Origin: Paraburkholderia sp. Tr-20389
Lineage (GTDB): Bacteria; Pseudomonadota; Gammaproteobacteria; Burkholderiales; Burkholderiaceae
Length of the DNA stretch: 64,000 nt
Assembly (NCBI RefSeq): GCF_017104565.1
Contig: NZ_JAAGPD010000051.1
Coordinates: 1 to 64,000 of the forward strand
Reading direction: 5' to 3'
The first letter of the stretch is position 1. The number at the start of each line of letters is the position of its first letter. A program made the position numbers and the translations under genes. The notes beneath the pieces were generated by a model. That model searched no databases, was not told the origin of the DNA, and saw only the letters and a program-made list of their open reading frames with translations. Below, in pieces: positions 17,328 to 26,530 of the stretch.

Positions 17328-18677
17328 ATGCGGATCGACCGGCGCCTCCTGACGCTCGCATTCGGCGGCCTGTTCTGGCGAACGTTTCTGCTGATCGCGC
17401 TCCTGATCGCGGTCAGCCTCGCCGCATGGTTCCAGAGCTTCCGGGTGATCGAGCGCGAGCCGCGCGCGCAGCGCGTCGCGCTGCAACTGGTCGCGATCGT
17501 GAAACTCACGCGCACCGCACTCCTCTATTCCGATCCCGATCTGCGGCGCGCATTGCTGCAAGACCTGGAAAGCAACGAGGGCGTGCGCGTGTACCCGCGC
17601 GAGACCACCGACAAATACAAGCTCCAGCCCGACGAATCGCTCAATCGTTTGATCGAGCATGACATACGCGGGCGTCTCGGCGACGACACGATCATCGCGC
17701 AGTCGGTCAACGACATTCCCGGCGTGTGGATCAGCTTCAAGATCGACGACGACGACTACTGGGTCGCCCTCGACCGCGATCAGCTCGACAGCGTAACGGG
17801 CCTGCAATGGGCCGGCTGGGGCATTTTCGCGCTCGCGCTGTCGCTGTTCGGCGCGGCGTTCATCACAAGCCTGGTGAACCGGCCATTCGCGCGCCTCGCG
17901 ATGGCCGCGCGCAAAGTCGGTTCGGGTCAGGCGCCCGAAAAACTGCCCGAGCGCGGCATGGGCGTCGCCGCCGAAACCAACCGAAGCTTCAACCAGATGG
18001 TGCAGGATCTGGAACAACTCGATGCGGACCGCGCGCTGATGCTCGCGGGCATTTCGCACGACCTGCGCACGCCGCTTGCTCGTCTTCGACTGGAAACGGA
18101 AATGAGTCCGTCGGATCAGGCGACCAAGGACGCGATGATCGACGACATCGAACAGATGGACATGATCATCGGGCGCTTCCTCGATTACGCGCGTCCTGTG
18201 CAAAGAAATCCGGAACCTGTCGACCTGTCGGTGATCGCAGGAGAACTGGCTGCGCGCATGTCGAGCGAAGACGGCATGCGGCTGGTCACGCGGCTTGCTC
18301 CCTCTGCTGTGATCGAGGCAGACGAGACGGATATCCGGCGCGTCGTCGGCAATCTGATCGAGAACGCCCGCAAGTACGGGCTGTCCGAATCCGATGGCAT
18401 CCCGCATGTGATCCTGGAAACGCGGGTGTCGCATTCGCGCGTCGAGCTTTCGGTGGTCGACGAGGGTCCGGGCATTCCGGAAGACCAGCTTCCGCTCGTC
18501 ACGCGTCCGTTCTACCGCGTGAATTCGGCGCGCACCCAGGCGAACGGCACGGGCCTCGGCATGGCGATCGTGCAACGGCTCGTCGGACGTTATCGGGGCG
18601 CGCTTCGTCTGCGCAACCGGACGCCGCTGCCAGGCCTCGAAGTGACGATCGAGTTCCCGCTCGCGAAGAGCATCTGA
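17328..18677 (+). CDS. envZ: EnvZ-type sensor histidine kinase
   Basis: A 449-residue inner-membrane kinase. It has a short cytoplasmic start, TM1 at about 17-35, a periplasmic sensor of about 120 residues, and TM2 at about 161-182. A HAMP linker (NRPFARLAMAARKV onward) leads to a dimerisation/phosphotransfer domain with H244 in AGISHDLRTPLARL, then the ATP-binding domain with N box NLIENARKYG, G1 box DEGPGIPE and G2 box GTGLGMAIV. This is the EnvZ arrangement, and it follows the ompR gene directly. It phosphorylates and dephosphorylates OmpR in response to osmolarity or pH in relatives. The 250 bp after it carry the ahpC promoter. Confidence 0.92.
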   Translation: MRIDRRLLTLAFGGLFWRTFLLIALLIAVSLAAWFQSFRVIEREPRAQRVALQLVAIVKLTRTALLYSDPDLRRALLQDLESNEGVRVYPRETTDKYKLQPDESLNRLIEHDIRGRLGDDTIIAQSVNDIPGVWISFKIDDDDYWVALDRDQLDSVTGLQWAGWGIFALALSLFGAAFITSLVNRPFARLAMAARKVGSGQAPEKLPERGMGVAAETNRSFNQMVQDLEQLDADRALMLAGISHDLRTPLARLRLETEMSPSDQATKDAMIDDIEQMDMIIGRFLDYARPVQRNPEPVDLSVIAGELAARMSSEDGMRLVTRLAPSAVIEADETDIRRVVGNLIENARKYGLSESDGIPHVILETRVSHSRVELSVVDEGPGIPEDQLPLVTRPFYRVNSARTQANGTGLGMAIVQRLVGRYRGALRLRNRTPLPGLEVTIEFPLAKSI

Positions 18678-18809
18678 CGGAAACTGACGCCCATTGCGGT
18701 TGCCGCATGCCAGGGGATCCTCTTCCCCGATTTCGTGCAAAGCGAATATGCAGACGCTGCACGATCGATCGTTTCGAGAAAATCCATCTCAATCGTTAGA
18801 CAAAAACTA

Positions 18810-18838
18810 TTGAATGGATTTACCTATAGAGTTATAGT
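18810..18838 (+). promoter_or_regulatory. Probable sigma-70 promoter of ahpC
   Basis: TTGAAT (18810-18815), a 17-nt spacer, then TATAGT (18833-18838), placing the start about 85 nt ahead of the ahpC ATG. The region is AT-rich with several CTAT/ATAG tetramers, as OxyR sites have, but their 7-nt spacing does not fit the consensus, so I do not call an OxyR operator. Confidence 0.6.
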
Positions 18839-18928
18839 TTTTCTGTGTAACGCGTTCGTTACAGCCAGCAGGTAGTTTGAGCGGGTTGTTTATCGAATCT
18901 CATTTGCCAATTCTCAAGGAGCAAACGC

Positions 18929-19477
18929 ATGAAAACTGTCGGCGATAAACTCGAAGCTTTCACCGTCACCGCTGCCAAGCCGGGTTTCAACAACCACGAA
19001 GAGAACGGCGTGTCGGCGTTCGAAGAAATCACCGAATCGTCGTTCCCGGGCAAGTGGAAGATCATTTATTTCTACCCGAAGGACTTCACGTTCGTTTGCC
19101 CGACGGAAATCGTCGAGTTCGGCAAGCTGGCAAAGGACTTCGAAGAGCGCGATGCCATTCTGCTCGGCGGCAGCGTCGACAACGAATTCGTCAAGCTCGC
19201 ATGGCGCCGTGAGCACAAGGACCTCAACAAGCTGAACCACTACGCGTTCGGCGACGTGAAGGGCGAACTGATCGACCAGCTCGGCGTGCGCGACAAGGAA
19301 GCCGGCGTCGCACTGCGCGCGACCTTCGTCGTCGATCCGGACAACACGATCCAGCACGTGTCGGTGAACAACCTGAACGTCGGCCGCAACCCGGAAGAAG
19401 TGCTGCGTATTCTCGACGGCCTGCAAACCGACGAACTGTGCCCGTGCAACCGCGCAGTCGGCGGCGCAACGCTGTAA
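18929..19477 (+). CDS. ahpC: Alkyl hydroperoxide reductase subunit C (2-Cys peroxiredoxin, AhpD-dependent type)
   Basis: A 182-residue cytosolic peroxiredoxin that reduces hydrogen peroxide, organic peroxides and peroxynitrite. The peroxidatic cysteine is C57 in DFTFVCPTE. The C-terminus has two more cysteines, C171 and C173, in ELCPCN. This CPC pattern is that of mycobacterial AhpC, which is recycled by AhpD rather than by the flavoprotein AhpF, and ahpD follows 75 bp downstream. A terminator between the two genes suggests that ahpC is made in excess over ahpD. A strong ribosome-binding site (AAGGAG) precedes the start. Confidence 0.96.
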   Translation: MKTVGDKLEAFTVTAAKPGFNNHEENGVSAFEEITESSFPGKWKIIYFYPKDFTFVCPTEIVEFGKLAKDFEERDAILLGGSVDNEFVKLAWRREHKDLNKLNHYAFGDVKGELIDQLGVRDKEAGVALRATFVVDPDNTIQHVSVNNLNVGRNPEEVLRILDGLQTDELCPCNRAVGGATL

Positions 19478-19490
19478 GAATGTGCAGTCG

Positions 19491-19527
19491 AAAGCCCGCT
19501 AAGCTCGAAAGGCCAGCGGGCTTTTTT
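19491..19527 (+). terminator. Intra-operon terminator between ahpC and ahpD
   Basis: AAAGCCCGCT (19491-19500) pairs with AGCGGGCTTT (19515-19524), followed by TTT. It lies 14 bp after the ahpC stop and probably lets only part of the transcripts reach ahpD. Confidence 0.75.
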
Positions 19528-19552
19528 ATCGGCAACCTGATAGGAGATATCG

Positions 19553-20077
19553 ATGGAATTCATCGCGACGATTAAGGAAGCAATTCCCGACTACGCCAAA
19601 GACATTCGCCTGAATCTGGACGGCACAATCGCGCGCTCGTCGCTGGAAGGCAACGACGCCGTCGGCGTCGCGCTGGCTGCCGCGTTCGCTGCGAAGAGCC
19701 CGAAGATCATCGCCGCGATCCGCGAAGCGGGCGTGCTGTCGCCCGAAGAAGTGAACGGCGCGCTGACGGCCGCCGCGTTGATGGGCATGAACAACGTCTG
19801 GTATCCCTACGTCGAGATGACCGACAGCGCCGATCTGAAATCGCAGCCGGCGGGCTTGCGGATGAACGCTTACGCGTCGCACGGCGGCGTCGACAAGCGC
19901 CGCTTCGAGATGTACGCGCTGGCTGCGTCGATCATCGGCAAGTGCCATTTCTGCGTGAAGTCGCACTTCGACACGCTGGTCAACGAGGGCATGAGTTCGA
20001 CGCAGCTGCGCGACGTCGGCCGGATCGCAGCTGTCGTCAATGCGGCGGCGCAAGTGATCGTTGCTGAAGGCAAGTAA
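19553..20077 (+). CDS. ahpD: Alkyl hydroperoxide reductase AhpD (carboxymuconolactone-decarboxylase-like)
   Basis: The 174-residue all-helical protein has the AhpD redox centre KCHFCVKSHF, with C131 and C134 forming the CXXC pair, H138 as the nearby histidine and E119 upstream as the likely proton relay. In mycobacteria AhpD takes electrons from dihydrolipoamide (Lpd/SucB) and passes them to AhpC. The adjacent CPC-type AhpC makes the same circuit likely here. The ribosome-binding site is TAGGAG. It ends before a strong bidirectional terminator. Confidence 0.95.
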   Translation: MEFIATIKEAIPDYAKDIRLNLDGTIARSSLEGNDAVGVALAAAFAAKSPKIIAAIREAGVLSPEEVNGALTAAALMGMNNVWYPYVEMTDSADLKSQPAGLRMNAYASHGGVDKRRFEMYALAASIIGKCHFCVKSHFDTLVNEGMSSTQLRDVGRIAAVVNAAAQVIVAEGK

Positions 20078-20097
20078 GCGACCCACAGCTCCATGAA

Positions 20098-20126
20098 AAA
20101 ACGCCACGCGATCCGCGTGGCGTTTT
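20098..20126. terminator. Bidirectional terminator between ahpD and ispF
   Basis: AAAACGCCACGCG (20098-20110) pairs perfectly over 13 bp with CGCGTGGCGTTTT (20114-20126) around a 3-nt loop. It serves the convergent genes ahpD (plus) and ispF (minus). Confidence 0.85.
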
Positions 20127-20166
20127 CGCTCTTACGGGCGTTGGATATGCGCCCTGACCCGCGAGT

Positions 20167-20646
20167 TCAGACGCGCAGCAACAGCGCGGCCGCTTGCGCT
20201 TCGATGCCCTCGCCTCGTCCCAGATAGCCGAGCTTCTCGTTGGTCTTCGCCTTCACGTTGACACGGTCGATGGGCAGGTTGAGGTCTTCGGCGATATTCG
20301 CGCGCATGCCGTCGATGTGCGGCGCGAGCTTCGGCGCCTGCGCGATCACAGTGCTGTCGACGTTCTGGATCGTGAAGCCTGCCTTCGCGATGCGCGCCGC
20401 GCATTCGCGCAGCAGCACACGGCTGTTCGCGCCTTTGAATTCCGTCGCGGTATCGGGGAAATGGCGGCCGATATCGCCGAGCGCGGCGGCGCCGAACAGC
20501 GCGTCGGTGATCGCGTGCAGCAGCACGTCGGCATCCGAGTGGCCGAGCAGCCCGCGCTCGTACGGAATCGTCACGCCGCCGATGATGAGCGGCCGTCCCG
20601 GCACCAGTGCGTGAACGTCGTAGCCTTGTCCGATTCTCAAATCCAT
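20167..20646 (-). CDS. ispF: 2-C-methyl-D-erythritol 2,4-cyclodiphosphate synthase
   Basis: A 159-residue enzyme of the non-mevalonate isoprenoid pathway that converts CDP-methylerythritol 2-phosphate to the cyclic diphosphate. The zinc-binding start [11 protein letters not shown] provides Asp and His ligands, and [14 protein letters not shown] provides the third His and the substrate loop. DIGRHFPDT and [19 protein letters not shown] are also family blocks. Length is typical. It follows ispD by 71 bp on the same strand, so ispDF is an operon. Confidence 0.97.
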   Translation of the reverse strand: MDLRIGQGYDVHALVPGRPLIIGGVTIPYERGLLGHSDADVLLHAITDALFGAAALGDIGRHFPDTATEFKGANSRVLLRECAARIAKAGFTIQNVDSTVIAQAPKLAPHIDGMRANIAEDLNLPIDRVNVKAKTNEKLGYLGRGEGIEAQAAALLLRV

Positions 20647-20717
20647 ATGCGTGGGGTTCCGTTGTTTCGTGAAAGCGTTGTGGCCAGCGCGAAGCCGGCT
20701 CGATGAGCGTGTTTGAG

Positions 20718-21428
20718 TCAGCCCGCCGCGCCGCGCCCGACGATGGCTTCGGCCAGATCGAAGTCCTCGGGATACGTGACCTTGAAATTGCGCAGACTGC
20801 CCTGAACCAGTTTAGGCGCGTGGCCGCTCCATTCGATCGCGCTGGCTTCGTCGGTGAGATCGTGGCCGTCGCTTTGCGCGCGCAGAATCGCGTCGCGCAA
20901 CATGCCGATGCGGAACATCTGCGGCGTTTGCGCCTGCCACAGGCCGTCGCGCGGTTCCGTGTGATCGATGCGGTTGTCGGTGTTGGGCGTCACGCGCTTG
21001 AGCGTGTCGGCGACGGGCAGCGCCATGATGCCGCCCACGGCGTCGTCCTTCAGCGCGCCGACCAGCGCGCGGATCAGCGCAGGCGTAATGCCGGGCCGCG
21101 CGGCGTCGTGCACGAGCACCCAGTCGTCGTCGTGCGCTCCGAACCCGGCGAGCGCGTGCAGCCCGTTGAGCACCGACGCCTGCCGCGATGCCCCGCCGCA
21201 GCGCTGCACGGCGAAGCGCAGGCCGCCGAAGCGGCGCGCGTCGAAGTGCTGGTCGTCGGGCGCGATCACGACGAGCGTTTGCGCGAACTCGCTGCAGGCG
21301 TCGAACGCGGCGAGCGAATAATGCAGCATGTCGCGGCCCGCGACGGTGCGATATTGCTTGGGCATCGGCGCGCCGGAACGGCTGCCGGTACCGGCGCAGG
21401 GAATCAGTGCAAAGAGGCGGGAAGTCAC
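20718..21428 (-). CDS. ispD: 2-C-methyl-D-erythritol 4-phosphate cytidylyltransferase
   Basis: A 236-residue enzyme that joins MEP and CTP, the step two before IspF. The CTP-binding loop is [19 protein letters not shown], and [11 protein letters not shown] and VADTLKRV are further family blocks. The start is GTG at 21428; this gives the standard length, while the frame stays open another 44 codons with no homology. No strong ribosome-binding site is visible. It is divergent from mfd across a 271-bp region that must hold both promoters. Confidence 0.95.
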   Translation of the reverse strand: MTSRLFALIPCAGTGSRSGAPMPKQYRTVAGRDMLHYSLAAFDACSEFAQTLVVIAPDDQHFDARRFGGLRFAVQRCGGASRQASVLNGLHALAGFGAHDDDWVLVHDAARPGITPALIRALVGALKDDAVGGIMALPVADTLKRVTPNTDNRIDHTEPRDGLWQAQTPQMFRIGMLRDAILRAQSDGHDLTDEASAIEWSGHAPKLVQGSLRNFKVTYPEDFDLAEAIVGRGAAG

Positions 21429-21699
21429 AGAACGGGCGCGTTGCAGGTCAAAGTGAAGGACGGATTTTATAATAGGTCTTCGGCACGCACGTCCCGGCGC
21501 GCTTAAACTTGCCGATTGCTCCCGATTGCTTGCCGATCGCGCCTTCCAGCGACGCGCCAACCCGGCGTCCGCTGGCGGCTGTCATTGGCGCGTCGCGAGC
21601 CGCTGGCCGTGCGTTTGCTGTAGCCCGTTGCATCCTTATGTTCGCAGTCGATCGTTGATCCGTCGTTCATTGGCGTCACCCAAAGGCCGTTTCCCTTTT

Positions 21700-24600
21700 A
21701 TGCCCGACATCGCCGCATCCACGCAGTCCTCTTCTTCAACGCCTGTCGCGCTCGTCAAGACCGGCCAGCGTTTTGTGTTCGACGGCACGCACGGCTCGTC
21801 CGACGCGCTGCTGATCGCCCGCTATCACCACGCGCACAAGGCGCAGATGCCGCTGCTCGCAGTCGTCTGCGCGAGCGCCGTCGATGCGCAGCGGCTGTCG
21901 CAGGAACTCGCGTTCTTCGCGCCGAACGCGCGCGTCCGTCTGCTGCCCGACTGGGAAACGCTGCCCTACGATTCGTTCTCGCCGCACCAGGACCTCGTGT
22001 CCGAGCGGCTCGCCACGCTTCACGATCTCGGCGAAGGCCGCTGCGACATCCTGCTCGTCCCGGCGACGACGACGCTCTACCGGATGCCGCCCGCCTCGTT
22101 CATGGCCGCGTACACGTTTTCGTTCTCGCAGGGCGAGCGTCTCGACGAAGCGAAGCTGAAGGCACAGTTGACGCTCGCCGGCTACGAACACGTGAGTCAG
22201 GTCGTGCGGCCGGGCGAATACTGCGTGCGCGGCTCGCTGATCGACCTGTTCCCAATGGGCTCGCCGCTGCCGTACCGGATCGACCTGTTCGACGATCAGG
22301 TGGATTCGATCCGCGCGTTCGATCCCGACTCGCAGCGCAGCCTGTATCCCGTGAAGGACGTGCGTCTGTTGCCGGGCCGCGAGTTTCCGTTCGACGAAGC
22401 CGCGCGCACCGCGTTTCGCAGCCGCTGGCGCGAGGTGTTCGAAGGCGATCCGAGCCGCGCGTCGATCTACAAGGACATCGGCAACGGCGTGCCGTCGGCG
22501 GGCATCGAATACTATCTGCCCCTCTTCTTCGAAGAGACGGCGACGCTCTTTCACTACCTGCCCGAGAACGCGCAACTGGTGTTCGTCGGCGATCTGGATG
22601 CCGCCATCCGGCGCTTCACGGCGGACACGAAACAGCGCCACGGTTTCCTGTCCCACGATCGCGACCGGCCAATTCTCGAACCGAAGCGCCTGTTCCTGTC
22701 GGACGACGACTTCTATACGTTCGCCAAGCCGTTCGCGCGCCTGTCGCTGCCCGGCAACGCGGGCGGCGGCTGGGCCGTGCCGCTGCCGAATCTCGCCATC
22801 GACCGCCATGCCGACGACCCCGTCGCCGCATTGCGTGCCTGGCTCGTCACGACGCCGAACCGCGTGCTGTTCGCGGCGGAATCGGCGGGCCGCCGCGAAA
22901 CGATCGCGCAGCTGCTGGCCGACAACGAACTGCGCCCCTCTTCCGCCGACAGCTACGAAGACTGGCTGACTTCCGATGCGCGTTTCGCGCTCGGCGTCGC
23001 GCCGCTATCGAACGGGTTCGCGATTCCCGCCGAAGGCGTCGCGATCCTGACGGAAACGGAACTGTACGGCCCGCTCGCGCGCAAGGCAGGACGCCGCCGC
23101 CAGGAGCAGGCGAGCAACGTCGATTCGATGGTGCGCGATCTGTCGGAGCTGAAGGTCGGCGACCCGGTCGTCCATTCGCAGCACGGCATCGGCCGCTACA
23201 TGGGCCTCGTGACGATGGATCTCGGCGAAGGCGAAACCGAGTTCCTGCACCTCGAATACCAGGGCGACAGCAAGCTCTACGTGCCCGTGTCGCAACTGCA
23301 CGTCATTTCGCGCTACAGCGGCGCCGATCCCGAAAGCGCGCCGCTGCACGCGCTCGGCTCGGGCCAGTGGGAAAAGGCCAAGCGCAAGGCCGCGCAGCAG
23401 ATTCGCGACACGGCCGCCGAACTGCTGAACCTGTACGCGCGCCGCGCGCTGCGCGAAGGCCACGCGTTCCCGCTCGAACCGCGCGACTACGTGAAATTCG
23501 CGGAAAGTTTCGGCTTCGAGGAAACGCCCGACCAGGCGGCCGCGATTGCCGCCGTGATCGGCGACATGACGAGCGGCAAGCCGATGGATCGCCTGGTGTG
23601 CGGCGACGTCGGTTTCGGCAAGACGGAGGTCGCGTTGCGCGCGGCCTTCATCGCGGTGATGGGCGGCAAGCAGGTCGCGCTGCTCTCGCCCACCACGCTG
23701 CTCGCCGAACAGCATACGCAGACCTTCACCGACCGCTTCTCCGACTGGCCCGTGCGCATCGCCGAACTGTCGCGCTTCAAGACGGGCAAGGAAGTGAGCG
23801 CGTCGATCCAGCAGATCAACGAAGGCAGCGTCGACATCGTGATCGGCACGCACAAGCTGCTGTCGTCGGATGTGCAGTTCAAGCGGCTCGGACTCGTGAT
23901 CATCGACGAAGAGCACCGTTTCGGCGTGCGCCAGAAGGAAGCGCTCAAAGCGCTGCGCGCCGAAGTCGACGTGCTGACGCTCACCGCGACGCCGATTCCG
24001 CGTACGCTCGGCATGGCGCTCGAAGGCCTGCGCGACTTTTCCGTGATCGCCACGGCGCCGCAAAAGCGCCTCGCGATCAAGACCTTCGTGCGCCGCGAGG
24101 AAGACGGCGTGATCCGCGAAGCCATGCTGCGCGAACTGAAACGCGGCGGTCAGGTGTACTTCCTGCACAACGAAGTCGAAACCATCGAGAACCGCCGCCA
24201 GATGCTCGAAGCGCTCGTGCCCGAAGCGCGCATCGCGGTAGCGCACGGTCAGATGCACGAGCGCGAACTCGAACGCGTGATGCGCGATTTCGTCGCGCAG
24301 CGCGCGAACGTGCTGCTATGTACGACGATCATCGAAACCGGCATCGACGTGCCGAGCGCGAACACGATCCTGATTCATCGCGCCGACAAGTTCGGTCTCG
24401 CGCAGCTACACCAGTTGCGCGGGCGCGTCGGGCGTTCGCATCACCAGGCGTATTCGTATCTGCTCGTGCACGATCCGCAAGGTCTCACCAAGCAGGCGCA
24501 ACGACGTCTCGAAGCGATTCAGCAGATGGAAGAACTCGGCGCGGGCTTCTATCTGGCGATGCACGACCTCGAAATTCGCGGCACGGGCGAAGTGCTCGGC

Positions 24601-25194
24601 GACAAGCAGTCGGGCGAGATCCACGAGATCGGTTTCCAGCTTTACACCGACATGCTCAACGACGCGGTGAAGGCATTGAAGAACGGCAAGGAGCCGGACC
24701 TCACGGCGCCGCTGGCGGCCACGACCGAGATCAACCTGCATACGCCCGCGATTCTTCCCGCCGACTATTGCGGCGACGTGCAGGAGCGTCTGTCGCTGTA
24801 CAAGCGTCTGGCGAACTGCGAGCACAACGATTCGATCGACGGCATTCAGGAAGAACTGATCGACCGCTTCGGCAAGATGCCGCCGCAGGCCCACGCGCTC
24901 GTCGAAACACACCGTCTGCGCCTCGCGGCGAAACCACTCGGTATTTCGAAGATCGACGCGGGCGAAGCCGTAATCGGTTTACAGTTCATTCCGAATCCGC
25001 CCATCGACGCGATGCGGATCATCGAAATGGTTCAGAAGCACAAGCACATCAAGCTCGCGGGCCAGGACAAGCTGCGCATCGAAACGCGCAGTCCCGATTT
25101 CACGGTGCGCGTCGCGACCGTGAAGGAGACGTTGCGCGCGCTCGGTACGCCGTCGAAGGGCGCGGCCGATCAGCGCGTCGCGTCGTCGCGCTAG
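21700..25194 (+). CDS. mfd: Transcription-repair coupling factor
   Basis: A 1164-residue DNA translocase that removes RNA polymerase stalled at DNA damage and recruits UvrA. The N-terminal third is the UvrB-like module. It is followed by the RNA-polymerase interacting (CarD-like) domain, about 480-560, seen in GDPVVHSQHGIGRYMGLV. The helicase motor carries Walker A GDVGFGKTEVALRAAF and the DEEH box VIIDEEHRFGV. The motifs TATPIPRTLGMALEG and RGRVGRSHHQAYSYLL (translocation region) and a C-terminal TRCF domain complete it. The start at 21700 was chosen because family homology begins just after it; the frame extends 58 codons upstream. The M20 gene starts 4 bp after its stop. Confidence 0.97.
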   Translation: MPDIAASTQSSSSTPVALVKTGQRFVFDGTHGSSDALLIARYHHAHKAQMPLLAVVCASAVDAQRLSQELAFFAPNARVRLLPDWETLPYDSFSPHQDLVSERLATLHDLGEGRCDILLVPATTTLYRMPPASFMAAYTFSFSQGERLDEAKLKAQLTLAGYEHVSQVVRPGEYCVRGSLIDLFPMGSPLPYRIDLFDDQVDSIRAFDPDSQRSLYPVKDVRLLPGREFPFDEAARTAFRSRWREVFEGDPSRASIYKDIGNGVPSAGIEYYLPLFFEETATLFHYLPENAQLVFVGDLDAAIRRFTADTKQRHGFLSHDRDRPILEPKRLFLSDDDFYTFAKPFARLSLPGNAGGGWAVPLPNLAIDRHADDPVAALRAWLVTTPNRVLFAAESAGRRETIAQLLADNELRPSSADSYEDWLTSDARFALGVAPLSNGFAIPAEGVAILTETELYGPLARKAGRRRQEQASNVDSMVRDLSELKVGDPVVHSQHGIGRYMGLVTMDLGEGETEFLHLEYQGDSKLYVPVSQLHVISRYSGADPESAPLHALGSGQWEKAKRKAAQQIRDTAAELLNLYARRALREGHAFPLEPRDYVKFAESFGFEETPDQAAAIAAVIGDMTSGKPMDRLVCGDVGFGKTEVALRAAFIAVMGGKQVALLSPTTLLAEQHTQTFTDRFSDWPVRIAELSRFKTGKEVSASIQQINEGSVDIVIGTHKLLSSDVQFKRLGLVIIDEEHRFGVRQKEALKALRAEVDVLTLTATPIPRTLGMALEGLRDFSVIATAPQKRLAIKTFVRREEDGVIREAMLRELKRGGQVYFLHNEVETIENRRQMLEALVPEARIAVAHGQMHERELERVMRDFVAQRANVLLCTTIIETGIDVPSANTILIHRADKFGLAQLHQLRGRVGRSHHQAYSYLLVHDPQGLTKQAQRRLEAIQQMEELGAGFYLAMHDLEIRGTGEVLGDKQSGEIHEIGFQLYTDMLNDAVKALKNGKEPDLTAPLAATTEINLHTPAILPADYCGDVQERLSLYKRLANCEHNDSIDGIQEELIDRFGKMPPQAHALVETHRLRLAAKPLGISKIDAGEAVIGLQFIPNPPIDAMRIIEMVQKHKHIKLAGQDKLRIETRSPDFTVRVATVKETLRALGTPSKGAADQRVASSR

Positions 25195-25198
25195 ACGC

Positions 25199-26377
25199 AT
25201 GACGGGCGCGGTCGACACGGCATCCATCGTCGAATTGTTGACGGCGCTCGTGCGCCTGCCGAGCCGCGGCGGTATCGATACGTGCGCGCCCGTGCTCGAA
25301 TGTGCCGAAGCGTGGCTCGTCGCGCATGCGGTCGGTACGCGCCGGCTGCTTTCCGCCGATGGCGAGCCGCTCGCGCTCTACGCCGAAATTCGCGGCGCCG
25401 CGCCAGGGCCACATTACGTGCTCGACGCGACGCTCGACACGGCCAGCTTCGGCGACGAATCGACGTGGCGTTATCCGCCCCTCAGCGCGCAAGTCGTCGA
25501 CGGCTGGCTGCATGGACGCGGCAGTGCCGACAGCAAGGCGGCCGTCGCGATCTTCGCGCACCTCGCCGCGGCGTTCGCGCGCCGCACCGATACATTCGCC
25601 GGCACGCTCGGCGTGCTGTTCGATCTCGACGAGCACACAGGGCGTTTCGGCGGCGCTCGCGCGTTCTTCGACGGAACGAATGCGTCCAGGCCCGACGGCG
25701 TGTTCATCGGCTATCCCGGCATCGACCGCATCGTGGTCGGCGCGCGCGGATTCATGCGCGCGAAACTGGTTGTGCGCGGCATCGCCGCGCATTCGGGCGC
25801 GAGCAGCACGCGCGGACTCAACGCGGCGATACGCGGCGCGCAGCTTGCCGCCGCCTTGAACGACACGTCGCTGCCCGTCGATCATGCCTTCGGACGCCCT
25901 GCCCAACTCACCGTGACGGGCATCCGTGCGGGCGACGGCACCTTCACCCGCGTTCCCGACCGTTGCGAACTCGACATCGATTGCCGCCTCACGCCAGACT
26001 TCGATGCAGCGCGAGCGCAGCGTGTGATCGAAGACATCGTTCGCGAACAGGACGCGCTATACGATGCATCGCTCGCAACGTCGATTGAATGGATGCCGGG
26101 CTGGCCCGCGTATCGCGTGACGGATTCGCATCCGCTCGCGAGTGCGCTGTATCGCGCGGCACACGACGAACTTGGTGTAGAACTGCCGCGCGTCGTCGCC
26201 GGTCCGTCGAACATCGGCAATTACCTGGCGTCGCTCGGCATCCCCGCGCTGTGCGGCTTCGGCGTGCAATGCGCCGGCATCCACGCCGCCGACGAACGCA
26301 TCGAACTCGCCTCCATCGAACCCGTCTACCGCACTTACGAACGCGCGCTGCTCACCTTGCTTGCCGCCGCGAACTGA
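25199..26377 (+). CDS. M20-family hydrolase with substituted metal ligands
   Basis: The 392-residue protein has the M20 (ArgE/DapE/carboxypeptidase G2) fold: catalytic domain, inserted dimerisation domain containing IAAHSGASSTRGLNAA, and the blocks WRYPPLSAQ and LHGRGSADSKAAVA. The metal centre is unusual. The His of the GHxD motif is T78 (DATLDT), the Glu of the EPT motif is Y172 (IGYPGI), and the second Glu of the DEE motif is H146 (LDEHTG). Retained are D111, the catalytic E145 and C-terminal H362 (CAGIHAADE). So one of the two zinc sites seems lost and the other altered. The start is 4 bp after mfd, indicating co-transcription. The substrate is unknown. The next M20 gene, argE, has all ligands. 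Confidence 0.8.
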   Translation: MTGAVDTASIVELLTALVRLPSRGGIDTCAPVLECAEAWLVAHAVGTRRLLSADGEPLALYAEIRGAAPGPHYVLDATLDTASFGDESTWRYPPLSAQVVDGWLHGRGSADSKAAVAIFAHLAAAFARRTDTFAGTLGVLFDLDEHTGRFGGARAFFDGTNASRPDGVFIGYPGIDRIVVGARGFMRAKLVVRGIAAHSGASSTRGLNAAIRGAQLAAALNDTSLPVDHAFGRPAQLTVTGIRAGDGTFTRVPDRCELDIDCRLTPDFDAARAQRVIEDIVREQDALYDASLATSIEWMPGWPAYRVTDSHPLASALYRAAHDELGVELPRVVAGPSNIGNYLASLGIPALCGFGVQCAGIHAADERIELASIEPVYRTYERALLTLLAAAN

Positions 26378-26530
26378 CGATTCCGGTCGTCGGCGATATC
26401 GATTTCACGGTTCACGATCAATTGCTGCATCGCGCAAAGCCCCGCCGCGCGGGCGTCTGCCGTGATGAGCTTTGGCTAGTTAAGCGTTTTTTGGGTATCA
26501 TCGAAAGACACCCAAGCTGGAGTTCAAGTC

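Noticed and set aside
18795-18845. OxyR operator upstream of ahpC
   Set aside because: CTAT and ATAG tetramers occur, but the ATAG-N7-CTAT-N7 spacing is not met over more than one step.
21526-21699. 58-codon upstream extension of mfd
   Set aside because: It lies in the divergent promoter region, has no Mfd homology, and the start at 21700 fits the family.
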